From Myxococcales bacterium (GTDB taxonomy: Bacteria > Myxococcota_A > Polyangia > Haliangiales > SHYZ01): a stretch of DNA of 43,573 nt. The notes below the pieces were generated by a model. The model did not search any database and had not been told where the DNA came from. It was given only the letters and a program-made list of their open reading frames with translations. The stretch is from contig SHYZ01000006.1 of NCBI GenBank assembly GCA_009692535.1, positions 1-43,573 of the forward strand, read 5' to 3'. This document shows, piece by piece, positions 35,338-43,572 of the stretch (positions are counted from its first letter, which is position 1; each line of letters begins with the position of its first letter). The translations under genes and the position numbers were made by a program.

Positions 35338-36642
35338 CTAGACGCCGCGACCGCCGCGGTGGTTGCGCCAGACGAGGGCCGCACAAAAGAGCGTGGCCAT
35401 CGCGGCGCTGCCGAAGAGCAACGCGAAGATCGGCCCGAGCTCGCCCCCCTTCGCGTCGTACAGGCGCGCGATGACCAGCTCCTGCACGATCGGCCCGAGG
35501 CTGCCGATGCCCGACACGATGCCGGCGACCATCGCGGCGCGTCGACCACCGATGTCGATCACGCCCGCCCCGGTGAGGATCGCATCGGGTCCATAGAGCG
35601 TGGCGCCGACGAGGCCGAGCAGCAGCGCAAAAATCCCGACGCTGGCGCCGCCGACTGCCATGAGCAGCGCGGTGGCGATCGTCATGCCGACCACCATGAT
35701 CAGCGCGATGCCGCTGCGACGACTGCCAAAGTATCGATCCGAGAGCCAGCCGGTCGCGAGCACGCCGAGCATGCCCATCGCGTCGAACAGCGTCGCGTAG
35801 AGGTTGGCGCGCGCGCCGCTCAGGTGAAAGTTCTCCTGAAGGAAGTAGGCCGACCAGGACCAGATCGCGTAGCGGATGAACTTGATGAAGAAGTAGCAGC
35901 CGCCGATCAGCAGCACGTTGACCCACGCGCCGCGCGACAGCCCGAGCAGCCACTCAGGCGGCGACGGTTCCGACGCTGCGGCCAGATCGTGCGCCGTCTC
36001 GGGATCGGCGATCGGCAGCAGGCCGACGTCCTCGGGCCGATTGCGCTGGTTGAACAGGTACTGCACCCAGACCACCGCCAGCACGCTCGCGCCGACGAAG
36101 AAGCACAAGCGCCATGGCTCAGGCGCGCCAGCGTCGCGCAGTGCGAGCACCCAGCCCATCACCCAGCCGGAGGTCAGCGCACCGACGACGAAGTTGGTCG
36201 ACCAGAGCCCCATCACGCGACCGCGCTCCTGCTTGTGGAACCAGCCGGCCATCGTCCCGACGTTGCCGGACCACCCGGTCGCCTGCGCGAGCCCGTTGAC
36301 CACAACGAGGCCGAGCATCACCTCGACGGTGGGAATCAGCCCCATCGCGAGCGTCACCGCGACCGACAGCGCCATGCCGACGAGCACGTTCCTCCGCGGA
36401 CCGAAGCGCGTCGCCATGCCCGACGCGAGGAACTGCCCGATGGCGTACGCAATGAGGTACGCCGCCCAGATGTTGCCGAGCGTCGTCGCGTCCCAGCCAG
36501 CCTCGGTCCCGATGGCCGACTTCGCGGCAGAGAACGGTTTCCGGCAGAAGTAGAAGCCGACGTACGAGAGCCAGGTGGCGGTGAACACGCGGATGCGCCA
36601 CCTGCGCTGCTCGATGGAGATCGGAGTCGCCACGTCGCGCAT
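35338..36642 (-). CDS. MFS transporter, organophosphate:phosphate antiporter (GlpT/UhpT-like) family
   Basis: A 434-aa protein with 12 predicted transmembrane segments. The diagnostic N-terminus TATWLSYVGFYFCRKPFSAAKSAI (the YxxFYFCRKxFS pattern of the OPA family) is followed by GNIWAAYLIAYAIGQFLASG and the loop motif GMATRFGPRRNVLVG. GWSGNVGTMAGWFHKQERGRVMGLW matches the GlpT/UhpT motif. OPA members swap sugar phosphates or glycerol-3-phosphate for phosphate. The pair of substrate Arg residues could not be confirmed by eye. It is the first gene of a unit with the flavoenzyme. Confidence 0.85.
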   Translation of the reverse strand: MRDVATPISIEQRRWRIRVFTATWLSYVGFYFCRKPFSAAKSAIGTEAGWDATTLGNIWAAYLIAYAIGQFLASGMATRFGPRRNVLVGMALSVAVTLAMGLIPTVEVMLGLVVVNGLAQATGWSGNVGTMAGWFHKQERGRVMGLWSTNFVVGALTSGWVMGWVLALRDAGAPEPWRLCFFVGASVLAVVWVQYLFNQRNRPEDVGLLPIADPETAHDLAAASEPSPPEWLLGLSRGAWVNVLLIGGCYFFIKFIRYAIWSWSAYFLQENFHLSGARANLYATLFDAMGMLGVLATGWLSDRYFGSRRSGIALIMVVGMTIATALLMAVGGASVGIFALLLGLVGATLYGPDAILTGAGVIDIGGRRAAMVAGIVSGIGSLGPIVQELVIARLYDAKGGELGPIFALLFGSAAMATLFCAALVWRNHRGGRGV

Positions 36643-36666
36643 GTTACAAGGCCCCTAGAGGCCACC

Positions 36667-37833
36667 GTGCGCGAGATCTACCTCGACAACGCCGCGACGA
36701 CGTTCCCCAAGCCGGAGGAGGTCTACCGCGCCATCGACCGCTGGATGCGCACGCAGGGGGGCTCACCGGGGCGCGGGCTCTACCGTCGCGCCGTCGACGC
36801 TGAGGAGATGGTCTCCGACACGCGCGAGCGGCTCGCCGCGCTGCTCGGCGCCGGCGATCCGACGCGCATCGTGCTGACGCAAAACTCGACCGAGGCCCTC
36901 AACATGGCGCTCAAGGGCTACCTCCGTCCCGGCGACCATGTGGTGTCGACGGTGCTCGAGCACAACGCCGTGGTGCGGCCGCTCTGGGCGCTCGAGAAGC
37001 GCGGCGTGCGCGTCACCACCGTCGAGTCATCGGCCGAAGGGGAGCTCTCCGCCGATGACGTCGTGCGCGCGCTCCGCCCCGAGACACGGCTCGTGGTCTG
37101 CGTACACGGCAACAATGTGCTCGGCAGCATCACGCCGATCGGTGAGATCACGCGCGTCGCGCACGAGCACGGTGTCGCGGTGCTCTGCGACGGCTCGCAG
37201 ACCGCCGGCACGCTCCCGCTCAACGTGCGCGAGCTCGGCATCGACCTGTTCGCGTTCACCGGCCACAAGGGCCTGCTCGGTCCGACCGGGACCGGCGGGC
37301 TCGTCGTCGGGCCGCGCATCGAGCTCGAGCCGCTCAAAGAGGGCGGCACCGGGTCGCTCTCGGAGAGCCCCGAGCCGCCGGACTGGCTGCCCGATCGGCT
37401 CGAGCCGGGCACGCCGAACACCTTCGGCATCGCGGGACTGCGCGCCGGCGTGATCTGGCTCGCCGAGCGCGGCATCGAGTGGGTGCGCGCGCACGAGGCC
37501 GCACTCTCGCAGCGCCTGCTCGAGCGGCTGCTCGAGATCCGTGGCGTGACCGTCTACTCGCCGCGCACCGCCGACCGGCGACTCGGTGTCGTGTCGCTCA
37601 ACTTCGACCACCTCTCGCCGACCGACGCGTGCGGCATCCTCACGAACAAGTTCGGCATCGACGTGCGCTGTGGGCTGCACTGCTCGCCGCTCACGCACCG
37701 CCGCATCGGCACCGAGGGGACCGGCACGCTGCGCATGTCGGTCGGCGTGTTCACCACCGAGGCCGACGTGGACGCCGCCGCCGACGCGGTGCAGAAGATC
37801 TCCAACCTGCTCTACCGTCGGAGCGTCGCGTGA
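36667..37833 (+). CDS. Cysteine desulfurase / selenocysteine lyase-like class V aminotransferase
   Basis: A 388-aa PLP enzyme from GTG 36667 (GAGG at 36658-36661). It opens with REIYLDNAATTFPKPEEVYRAIDRWM, has TQNSTEALNMALKG, HNAVVRPLWALEKRG, CDGSQTAG and the Schiff-base Lys in FTGHKGLLGPTGTGGLVVG. The cysteine loop near the end is VRCGLHCSPLTHRRIGTEGTGTLRMS. This is the EF2568-type (TIGR01977) group, related to NifS/SufS desulfurases and Sec lyases; from memory, some members sit next to selD. It would release sulfur or selenium from cysteine or selenocysteine. It overlaps the MetRS-like gene by 4 bp, strongly suggesting they act together. Confidence 0.85.
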   Translation: MREIYLDNAATTFPKPEEVYRAIDRWMRTQGGSPGRGLYRRAVDAEEMVSDTRERLAALLGAGDPTRIVLTQNSTEALNMALKGYLRPGDHVVSTVLEHNAVVRPLWALEKRGVRVTTVESSAEGELSADDVVRALRPETRLVVCVHGNNVLGSITPIGEITRVAHEHGVAVLCDGSQTAGTLPLNVRELGIDLFAFTGHKGLLGPTGTGGLVVGPRIELEPLKEGGTGSLSESPEPPDWLPDRLEPGTPNTFGIAGLRAGVIWLAERGIEWVRAHEAALSQRLLERLLEIRGVTVYSPRTADRRLGVVSLNFDHLSPTDACGILTNKFGIDVRCGLHCSPLTHRRIGTEGTGTLRMSVGVFTTEADVDAAADAVQKISNLLYRRSVA

Positions 37834-39530
37834 ACACCCGCCGCTTCATCTCGGCCGGCTGGCCCTACCTCTACGACGTGCCGGCGCTCCACAATTGCGT
37901 GCCGATGCTCTTCGCCGACGTGATCGCGCGCTTTTCGCGGCTGCGCGGCGACCACGTCCTCTTCCTCTGCGGCGGCGACGAGCACGGCGCGCGCGTGGAG
38001 TACGTCGCAGAGGGCGTCGGGCGCACGCCACGCGAGGTGGTCGACGCCGCGCACGCCGCCACGATGCCGCTGCTCTCCGCGCTCTCGCTCTCGTTCGACG
38101 AGTTCGGCCGCACGTCCGACCCCGAGCATGGCCGCTTCGTCACCGACTTCGTCGCACGCCTGCGCGCCCGCGACGCGCTCGTCACGCGCGAGCTCGACGT
38201 CGCGTGGTGCGATCGCTGCGCCCGCGTGCTGCCCGATCGCTTCGTCGAAGGAACCTGTCCTGGCTGCGGCGGCCGCGCCTACGGCAACCAGTGCCAGGAC
38301 AAACTCATGTGCGGCAAGCTGCTCCGCCCGGGCGAGCTCGCGTCGCCCCGCTGCGGCGTCTGCGGCGATCCCGCCGGCTCGCGCCGCCTCGCGCACCTCA
38401 CGCTGTCGCTTCGCCGCTTCGCCTCGCTCGACGGCCTCTGCTCGTCGCAGCCGTTCGCCGACGAGGTCGGCGCGATCGCACGCCGCGTGCTCGACGAGAA
38501 CGACGAGATCGCGATCACGCGCGACTTTTCGTGGGGCGTGCCGATCGAGTTGCCCGACGGCCGTCACGCCGCCGTCGACGGCTGGGTCGACTCGCTGCTC
38601 GCCAAGCTCTCCTTCGCGGTGCGGCGCGGCGAAGAGCAGATGTTCACCGACCCCGCAGCCGAGCGGCTCTTCTTCCTCGGACGCGACGGTGTCCCCTACT
38701 ACTCCGTCGTGCTCCCCGCGCTCCTCGCCGCCGCCGATCGCGGCTACTCGCTCGCGCGCTGGCACGTCCAGCCGAACCAGGTCTTCACCGACGAGGGCGG
38801 CGTCTGCTCGCGCTCGACCGGCACCGGCGTCTGGCTCGCCGAGGCGCTCGCCACGCTCCCCGGTGAGTACTGGCGCTTCTACGTGCTCTACGCCTACGCC
38901 GCGCGCGCCGAGGCAAAGGACGTCTCGTTTCGCTGGGAGCGCTTCGCCGAGACGACGAACGGCGTGCTCGTAAGCCCAGTCGAGGACGCGGTCGACCGAA
39001 TCGCCGGCGCCCTCTTGGCCGGCGTGCCGGCCGACTGGCGCGACGATGCCGGAGCGCGCGAGCTCGTCGGCGCGGCCACAGCGACGGCACGCGCCGCCCG
39101 CCATCTTCTCGGCGAGCGCCGTCTGGGACGCGCGTTCCTCGCGCTGCTCGACGAGTGGCCGAGGCTCGCCGCCGCCGCTGCGATCTCGCCCGCCTCCGCC
39201 GCCGGTGCGCGCGAGGCAGCGCGCCTGCTGCTGCCGCTCCTCGGCTGCTACCTGCCCGAGACCGCCGCTCGCGCATGGACCCGGCTCGCGCTGCGCGGCT
39301 CACCGAAGGACGTGCTCACCTTCGTCGAGGGCTCGCACGTCGATGCCGGAGCACCCGCGCCGCGCGGCGAGTCGATCTTCCCCGACGGCCCGATCCGCGC
39401 CCGCGATGCGCAGCGCGCCTATCAACACCGCGTCGAGACCCGCCGCCGTGCGCGCACGCTGGAAGAAGAGTTGGTCGCCGCTCGTGCCGACAAGCTCTGC
39501 GGCTGCCCGAGCGAACCGGGAGAAATGTAG
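37830..39530 (+). CDS. Methionyl-tRNA synthetase homologue with degenerate catalytic motifs
   Basis: A 566-aa class I synthetase-like protein. The fold is clearly MetRS: RRFISAGWPYLYDVP, ADVIARFSRLRGDHVLFLCGGDEHG, and the connective domain with two zinc knuckles (CDRC...CPGCGG, and CGKLL...RCGVCG). FSWGVPIELPD and the region before the KMSKS loop also match. The HIGH site, HLGN or HLGH in true enzymes, reads ALHN (VPALHNCVPML), and the KMSKS/KFSKS site reads VCSRS (GGVCSRSTGTG). Both lose residues that contact ATP. The C-terminal anticodon domain is present in outline but its Asn-x3-Arg site is not evident. A primary MetRS would not be expected to look like this, so it is probably a repurposed paralogue. 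GTG start in a 4-bp overlap with the desulfurase-like gene. Confidence 0.8.
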   Translation: MNTRRFISAGWPYLYDVPALHNCVPMLFADVIARFSRLRGDHVLFLCGGDEHGARVEYVAEGVGRTPREVVDAAHAATMPLLSALSLSFDEFGRTSDPEHGRFVTDFVARLRARDALVTRELDVAWCDRCARVLPDRFVEGTCPGCGGRAYGNQCQDKLMCGKLLRPGELASPRCGVCGDPAGSRRLAHLTLSLRRFASLDGLCSSQPFADEVGAIARRVLDENDEIAITRDFSWGVPIELPDGRHAAVDGWVDSLLAKLSFAVRRGEEQMFTDPAAERLFFLGRDGVPYYSVVLPALLAAADRGYSLARWHVQPNQVFTDEGGVCSRSTGTGVWLAEALATLPGEYWRFYVLYAYAARAEAKDVSFRWERFAETTNGVLVSPVEDAVDRIAGALLAGVPADWRDDAGARELVGAATATARAARHLLGERRLGRAFLALLDEWPRLAAAAAISPASAAGAREAARLLLPLLGCYLPETAARAWTRLALRGSPKDVLTFVEGSHVDAGAPAPRGESIFPDGPIRARDAQRAYQHRVETRRRARTLEEELVAARADKLCGCPSEPGEM

Positions 39531-39532
39531 CC

Positions 39533-41074
39533 ATGCACAAGCTCGTCGCAGCCATCGCGCTACTCCTCTCACTCGTCGCTGCATCGTCCCGTGCCGACGC
39601 GCGTGACGTGCCGGTCGCCACCGCCGCCGAGCTCACCGCCGCGATCGCCGCCGCTGCACCCGGCGACGTGATCACGCTCGCCGATGGTGTCTACGCGCTG
39701 TCCGGCGCCAACTGCAACACCCGCGGCACCGACGCCGCGCCGATCGTCGTGCGCGCGGCCACCCCGCTCGGCGCGCGCGTCGACTTCGACGGCCTCGAGG
39801 GCTTCCACGTCCGCGGTGCCCACTGGCACTTCGAAGGGCTCGACGTGCGCGGCGTCTGCGTCGACGACTCCGCCTGCGAGCACGCCTTCCACGTCGTCGG
39901 CGCCGCCGTCGGCTTTGTGCTGCGCGGCTCGCGTGTGCGCGACTTCAACGCGCAGCTCAAGGTGAACGCCGCACCGATCGACGGGGTCTGGACCGCGCCA
40001 CACGGTGGCCTCGTCGAGGGGAACGAGGTCGCCGACACGCGCCCGCGCGTCACCGGCAACCCGGTCACCAAGCTCAACATCAACAACGGCGACAACTGGA
40101 TCGTGCGCGCGAACCTGCTCCACGATTTCCACAAGGACGGCGGCGACGGCGTCAGCTACGGCGCCTTCATGAAGGGCGGCTCGATGGGCGGACTCTTCGA
40201 GCGCAACCTCGTCAGCTGCACGCGCGATGTGGCAACCGGCGGCACACGGCTCGGCCTCTCCTTCGGCGGCGGCGGCACCGGCGCGCAGTTCTGCGCCCCC
40301 GCGTACGACGCCACCGTCCCCTGCAACGTCGAGCACACCGCCGGCTGGATCCGAAACAACATCGTCGTGAACTGCTCCGACGTCGGGGTCTACTTGAACC
40401 GCAGCGCCGACACGCGCGTGATCTTCAATACGCTCATCGCCACGACCGGGATCGACTTTCGCTTCGACACCACCAGCGGCGAAGCGATCGGCAACGTGCT
40501 CGGGGGAAACATCCGTGACCGCAACGGCGCCGTGTCGGTGCGCGGCGAAAACCTCACCAGCGTAAGCGATGCGACGTTCACCTCGTGGTACGCCGCGCCC
40601 CTCGCCGGCGACCTTCGCGTCACGGGCGACGTCAGCATGCTCCTCGGCGTGGGGAGCCCGCGCTTCGACGTCGTCGATGACTACTGCGCGCGCGAGCGAC
40701 CGTTCACGCCGACCACGATCGGCGCACTCGAACACTCACTCGGCGACTGCGACACGACCCGCCCGCCTGTGGTCGGCGGCGGCGGCATGACCCCCGACGC
40801 CGGCGTGCCATCCGTCGATGCCGGCGCGCCAGTCGCCGACGGTGGACTCGCACTCGATAGCGGCACAGCGCCAGACGGCGGCCCGATGCCCGACGGTGGC
40901 AGCGATGCAGGTGCTACCGGCGGCGAGGACTCCGGCTGCGCCTGCCGCGTCGGAGCGCGCCCCCACGGATCGCCCATCGCGCTGGCGCTCGTCACGCTGC
41001 TGCTGGTCGCCGGCCTCCGTGGCGGCACCACGATGTGGCGCGCAGGTCGCCATGCTCGCGCGCGCACGCGGTAA
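39533..41074 (+). CDS. Secreted right-handed beta-helix protein with MYXO-CTERM-like anchor
   Basis: A 513-aa protein with a Sec signal peptide (cleavage near SSRADA). The parallel beta-helix begins AAPGDVITLADGVYAL, as in chondroitinase B-like polysaccharide lyases (PL6) and related helices. Coils follow with FHVRGAHWHFEGLDVRG, LVEGNEVADTR and GWIRNNIVVNCSDVGVYLN. A roughly 50-residue Asp-Ala-Gly-Pro linker leads to SGCACRVGARP, a hydrophobic helix (SPIALALVTLLLVAGLR) and an Arg-rich tail. This Cys-plus-helix-plus-Arg end is the MYXO-CTERM sorting signal for surface display in Myxococcota. Catalytic Lys/Arg of PL6 lyases were not verified, so lyase function is only a possibility. GGGAGAAA lies 8 nt before ATG 39533. 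Confidence 0.8.
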   Translation: MHKLVAAIALLLSLVAASSRADARDVPVATAAELTAAIAAAAPGDVITLADGVYALSGANCNTRGTDAAPIVVRAATPLGARVDFDGLEGFHVRGAHWHFEGLDVRGVCVDDSACEHAFHVVGAAVGFVLRGSRVRDFNAQLKVNAAPIDGVWTAPHGGLVEGNEVADTRPRVTGNPVTKLNINNGDNWIVRANLLHDFHKDGGDGVSYGAFMKGGSMGGLFERNLVSCTRDVATGGTRLGLSFGGGGTGAQFCAPAYDATVPCNVEHTAGWIRNNIVVNCSDVGVYLNRSADTRVIFNTLIATTGIDFRFDTTSGEAIGNVLGGNIRDRNGAVSVRGENLTSVSDATFTSWYAAPLAGDLRVTGDVSMLLGVGSPRFDVVDDYCARERPFTPTTIGALEHSLGDCDTTRPPVVGGGGMTPDAGVPSVDAGAPVADGGLALDSGTAPDGGPMPDGGSDAGATGGEDSGCACRVGARPHGSPIALALVTLLLVAGLRGGTTMWRAGRHARARTR

Positions 41075-41111
41075 CGAGCCGTTCCCGACCGCGCCGCTGG
41101 CGTGACGCCCC

Positions 41112-41152
41112 CCAGCTTCGGACTATTCGTCGCGCAGTACCGCGAGCAGACG
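41112..41152. repeat. 41-bp direct repeat, distal copy (recQ 3' end duplicate)
   Basis: Identical over 41 bp to 41187-41227. On the minus strand it recreates the last codons RLLAVLRDE and TAG stop of recQ, but in the non-coding tail. Each copy contains the inverted repeat TCGCG-GTACTG-CGCGA, a possible small hairpin. Confidence 0.9.
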
Positions 41153-41186
41153 ATGTCTGTGTGTCAGGCGCTTGTCGGTGCGCGAG

Positions 41187-41227
41187 CCAGCTTCGGACTA
41201 TTCGTCGCGCAGTACCGCGAGCAGACG
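41187..41227. repeat. 41-bp direct repeat, recQ-terminal copy
   Basis: It covers the true last codons and stop of recQ and 11 bp past it. The 34-bp unique spacer to the distal copy suggests a local tandem duplication. Confidence 0.9.
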
Positions 41228-43390
41228 CGTGCCATAGCGCTCGATCCGCATCGGTCCCATGCCGTGTACCGCCGCGAGCCCATCGAGGTCGCTCGGCCTT
41301 GCACTCGCGAGCGCATCAAGCGTGCGGTTCGCGAACACGACGTACGCCGGCATCCCCTCGGCGCGCGCGACCTCCGAGCGGAACGCGCGCAGCCGCTCGA
41401 CGATCGCAGGATCCGCTGGCCCCTCGGCGCAGTCGTCGCCCGCTTGGCCCGCCGCGCCCGCGTTCCCAGCCGCTCGGCCCCCACTCGCGTCGGTTCCCCG
41501 CGCCGTACGGCCCCCACTCGCCGCCGCGCCGCGCGCCTTCCCCCGCTTTGCCCGCGCACCCGCCCCCGGCGCCGACGTCAGCGCCAGCTCCAGCGGCCGC
41601 TGCCCCGCCCCCGCCACCCCTGCCGCCGCCCTATCCCCCGCCGCCCCCTCACTCACCATCGCCTGCCGCCCCGCGCGCGTAATCGCCAGCGTCGGATACT
41701 CCCCCGGCGCCTGCTCGATGAGCCCCGCACCCTCGAGCGCGCGCAGGAGATCGAGCGCCCACCGCACCCCTTCGCGTCGCAGCACGCCGCGCTCGGGACA
41801 CTCGGCCATCCGCGCATCGTCGTCGACACCCGCGAGCACCCCCGCGAGCCGCGTGCGCCCGAACCGCCCGCGCAGCCGCTCGACCAACGCCAGCGCCGCG
41901 AGCGCCCCCGCACGCTCCTCGTCGCTGAGCGCACGCCGCCCCGCGCCAAGACAAACATCGCAAGCACTGCACCCCGCAATCGCGCGCGCGTCCTCGTCGC
42001 CGAAGTAGTCGAGGATGTAGCGCCGCCGGCACGACGACGCATACGCATACGCCACCATCGCGCGCAGCTTGGTTCGCTCGACCTCCGCCCGCGCACCGAG
42101 CACCGCCGCATCGATCGGCGCCGGCGGCGGCCCATCATCGCCGGGACGCACCGCCTCGATCACGCCCTCCACCTCGCGCAGATGTCCCGCGCGCAACAGA
42201 AATCGCACCGCCGTGCCCACCTGCGCATCACCCGGCTCGCCAGGAAGCTGCCGTCGCGCCGCCGCCGGATTCACCCCATGGTGCGGATCATCGCGAAGCA
42301 GCCGCCATATCGCGCGCAGCAACTCCACCCGCGGCGTGCTCGCCTCGATGAGAAACTCCTGCAGCTTCACGTCGCCATGTTGAAAGAGCAGCACGCAGTC
42401 CGCCGGCGCCCCGTCGCGCCCCGCACGCCCCGCCTCCTGGTAGTACGCCTCACAGCTGCGCGGCAGATCCGCGTGCACCACCAGCCGCACATCGGCCTTG
42501 TCGACGCCCATCCCAAACGCATTCGTCGCCACCAACACGTCGAGCTCGCCCGCCATGAACTGCTCCTGCGTGCGCGTCCGCTCCTCGTCGCCGAGTCCCG
42601 CGTGGTACGCGCCCGCACGCACCTTCGCCGACCCGAGCCGCGCCGCGTAGAGCTCCACGTTCTTTCGCGTCGCCGCGTAGACGATCGCCGCCCCCGGTGC
42701 GCGCCGCACGAGCGCCACCAGCCGCGTCGACTTGTCCGCCACGCCCCCCGCGCGCTCCACCGTAAAGCGCAGGTTCGGCCGATCGAACCCACGCACAAAC
42801 ACCGCCGGGTCCTCCATGCCGAGCTGCTTGACGATGTCGCGCTGCACCTCCGGCGTCGCCGTCGCCGTGAGCGCCACCAGCCTCGGCGGCTTGATCCGCG
42901 CCGCCACCTCACCAATGCGCATGTAGTCGGGACGAAAATCATGCCCCCACTCCGAAATACAGTGCGCCTCATCGATCGCCAGCAGCGATAGCCGATCCCC
43001 GAGCCGCGCCAGCGCCTCCGTAAAGCGCGAGCTCTTGAATCGCTCAGGCGCGACATACGCAAGCCGCAGCCGCCCCTCCGCGAGATCGCCAAGCGCACTC
43101 TCGAGCGCCGCCGGCGCAAGCGCACTCGACACCGCCGCCGCCGAAATCCCGCGCGCCGAAAGCGCGTCCACCTGATCCTTCATGAGCGCGATGAGCGGCG
43201 AAACCACCAGCGCCGTCCCGCCGAGCGCGACCGCAGGCAACTGGTAGCAGAGCGACTTCCCCGCACCCGTCGGCATCACCGCCAACGTCGGACGCCCCGA
43301 GAGCACCGCCTCGATCACCCGCCGCTGCCCCGGCCGAAACGCCGACAGGCCAAAGCCATCAAGAAGCGCGCGGTCGAGATCGAGCGTCAC
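41198..43390 (-). CDS. recQ: ATP-dependent DNA helicase RecQ
   Basis: About 730 residues from GTG 43390. The superfamily 2 core has motif 0 FRPGQRRVIEAVL, Walker A PTGAGKSLCYQLP, DEAH with the RecQ aromatic loop IDEAHCISEWGHDFRPDY, TATATPEVQRDI, and motif VI QEAGRAGRDG. The RecQ-Ct zinc site has four Cys (CRRRYILDYFG...CSACDVC), then a winged helix, a Gly/Ala/Arg-rich linker, and a C-terminal HRDC domain (RLRAFRSEVARAEGMPAYVVFANRTLDALA). It unwinds DNA in recombination and fork repair, 3' to 5'. The GTG is chosen because TAGCCT (43404-43399) ends 8 nt before it. The in-frame ATG 43429 falls in a tandem repeat and would add 13 residues. Confidence 0.93.
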   Translation of the reverse strand: MTLDLDRALLDGFGLSAFRPGQRRVIEAVLSGRPTLAVMPTGAGKSLCYQLPAVALGGTALVVSPLIALMKDQVDALSARGISAAAVSSALAPAALESALGDLAEGRLRLAYVAPERFKSSRFTEALARLGDRLSLLAIDEAHCISEWGHDFRPDYMRIGEVAARIKPPRLVALTATATPEVQRDIVKQLGMEDPAVFVRGFDRPNLRFTVERAGGVADKSTRLVALVRRAPGAAIVYAATRKNVELYAARLGSAKVRAGAYHAGLGDEERTRTQEQFMAGELDVLVATNAFGMGVDKADVRLVVHADLPRSCEAYYQEAGRAGRDGAPADCVLLFQHGDVKLQEFLIEASTPRVELLRAIWRLLRDDPHHGVNPAAARRQLPGEPGDAQVGTAVRFLLRAGHLREVEGVIEAVRPGDDGPPPAPIDAAVLGARAEVERTKLRAMVAYAYASSCRRRYILDYFGDEDARAIAGCSACDVCLGAGRRALSDEERAGALAALALVERLRGRFGRTRLAGVLAGVDDDARMAECPERGVLRREGVRWALDLLRALEGAGLIEQAPGEYPTLAITRAGRQAMVSEGAAGDRAAAGVAGAGQRPLELALTSAPGAGARAKRGKARGAAASGGRTARGTDASGGRAAGNAGAAGQAGDDCAEGPADPAIVERLRAFRSEVARAEGMPAYVVFANRTLDALASARPSDLDGLAAVHGMGPMRIERYGTRLLAVLRDE

Positions 43391-43398
43391 GGGCGGGG

Positions 43399-43404
43399 AG
43401 GCTA
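43399..43404 (-). promoter_or_regulatory. Candidate -10 box (TAGCCT) for leaderless recQ
   Basis: TAGCCT on the minus strand ends 8 nt before GTG 43390. No Shine-Dalgarno and no clear -35. Confidence 0.3.
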
Positions 43405-43415
43405 GCGCATCGGTG

Positions 43416-43454
43416 TGACGCGAGCGCATGACGCGAGCGCATGACGCGAGCGCA
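43416..43454. repeat. Three 13-bp tandem repeats upstream of recQ
   Basis: TGACGCGAGCGCA repeats perfectly at 43416-43428, 43429-43441 and 43442-43454. It lies between recQ and the tRNA gene. Because 13 is not a multiple of three, the repeat is more likely intergenic than coding. Confidence 0.85.
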
Positions 43455-43499
43455 TCGCTTGACGCCGTCGGAGCGAGCGGATAAAACGCCCGAGCCTTC

Positions 43500-43572
43500 G
43501 CCCGGGTAGCTCAGCTGGTAGAGCAGGGGACTGAAAATCCCCGTGTCGGTGGTTCGACTCCGCCCTCGGGCA
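43500..43572 (+). tRNA. tRNA-Phe (GAA)
   Basis: The cloverleaf is complete. The acceptor stem GCCCGGG pairs with CTCGGGC (one G-T pair), and the D arm GCTCAGCTGGTAGAGC is present. The anticodon stem GGGGA/TCCCC closes the loop CTGAAAA (anticodon GAA, bases 4 to 6 of the loop written 5' to 3' as G-A-A). The T arm GGTGG-TTCGACT-CCGCC follows, with discriminator A at 43572. The window ends one base later with C, so an encoded CCA may follow. Confidence 0.95.

Noticed and set aside
35203-36666. An N-terminal extension of the desulfurase-like enzyme
   Set aside because: It is antisense to the MFS gene and not homologous to anything. The canonical N-terminus REIYLDNAATT starts at GTG 36667.
41074-41197. 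An additional small gene between the beta-helix gene and recQ
   Set aside because: The space contains only the 41-bp repeats and spacer, with no start or coding bias beyond shadow frames.
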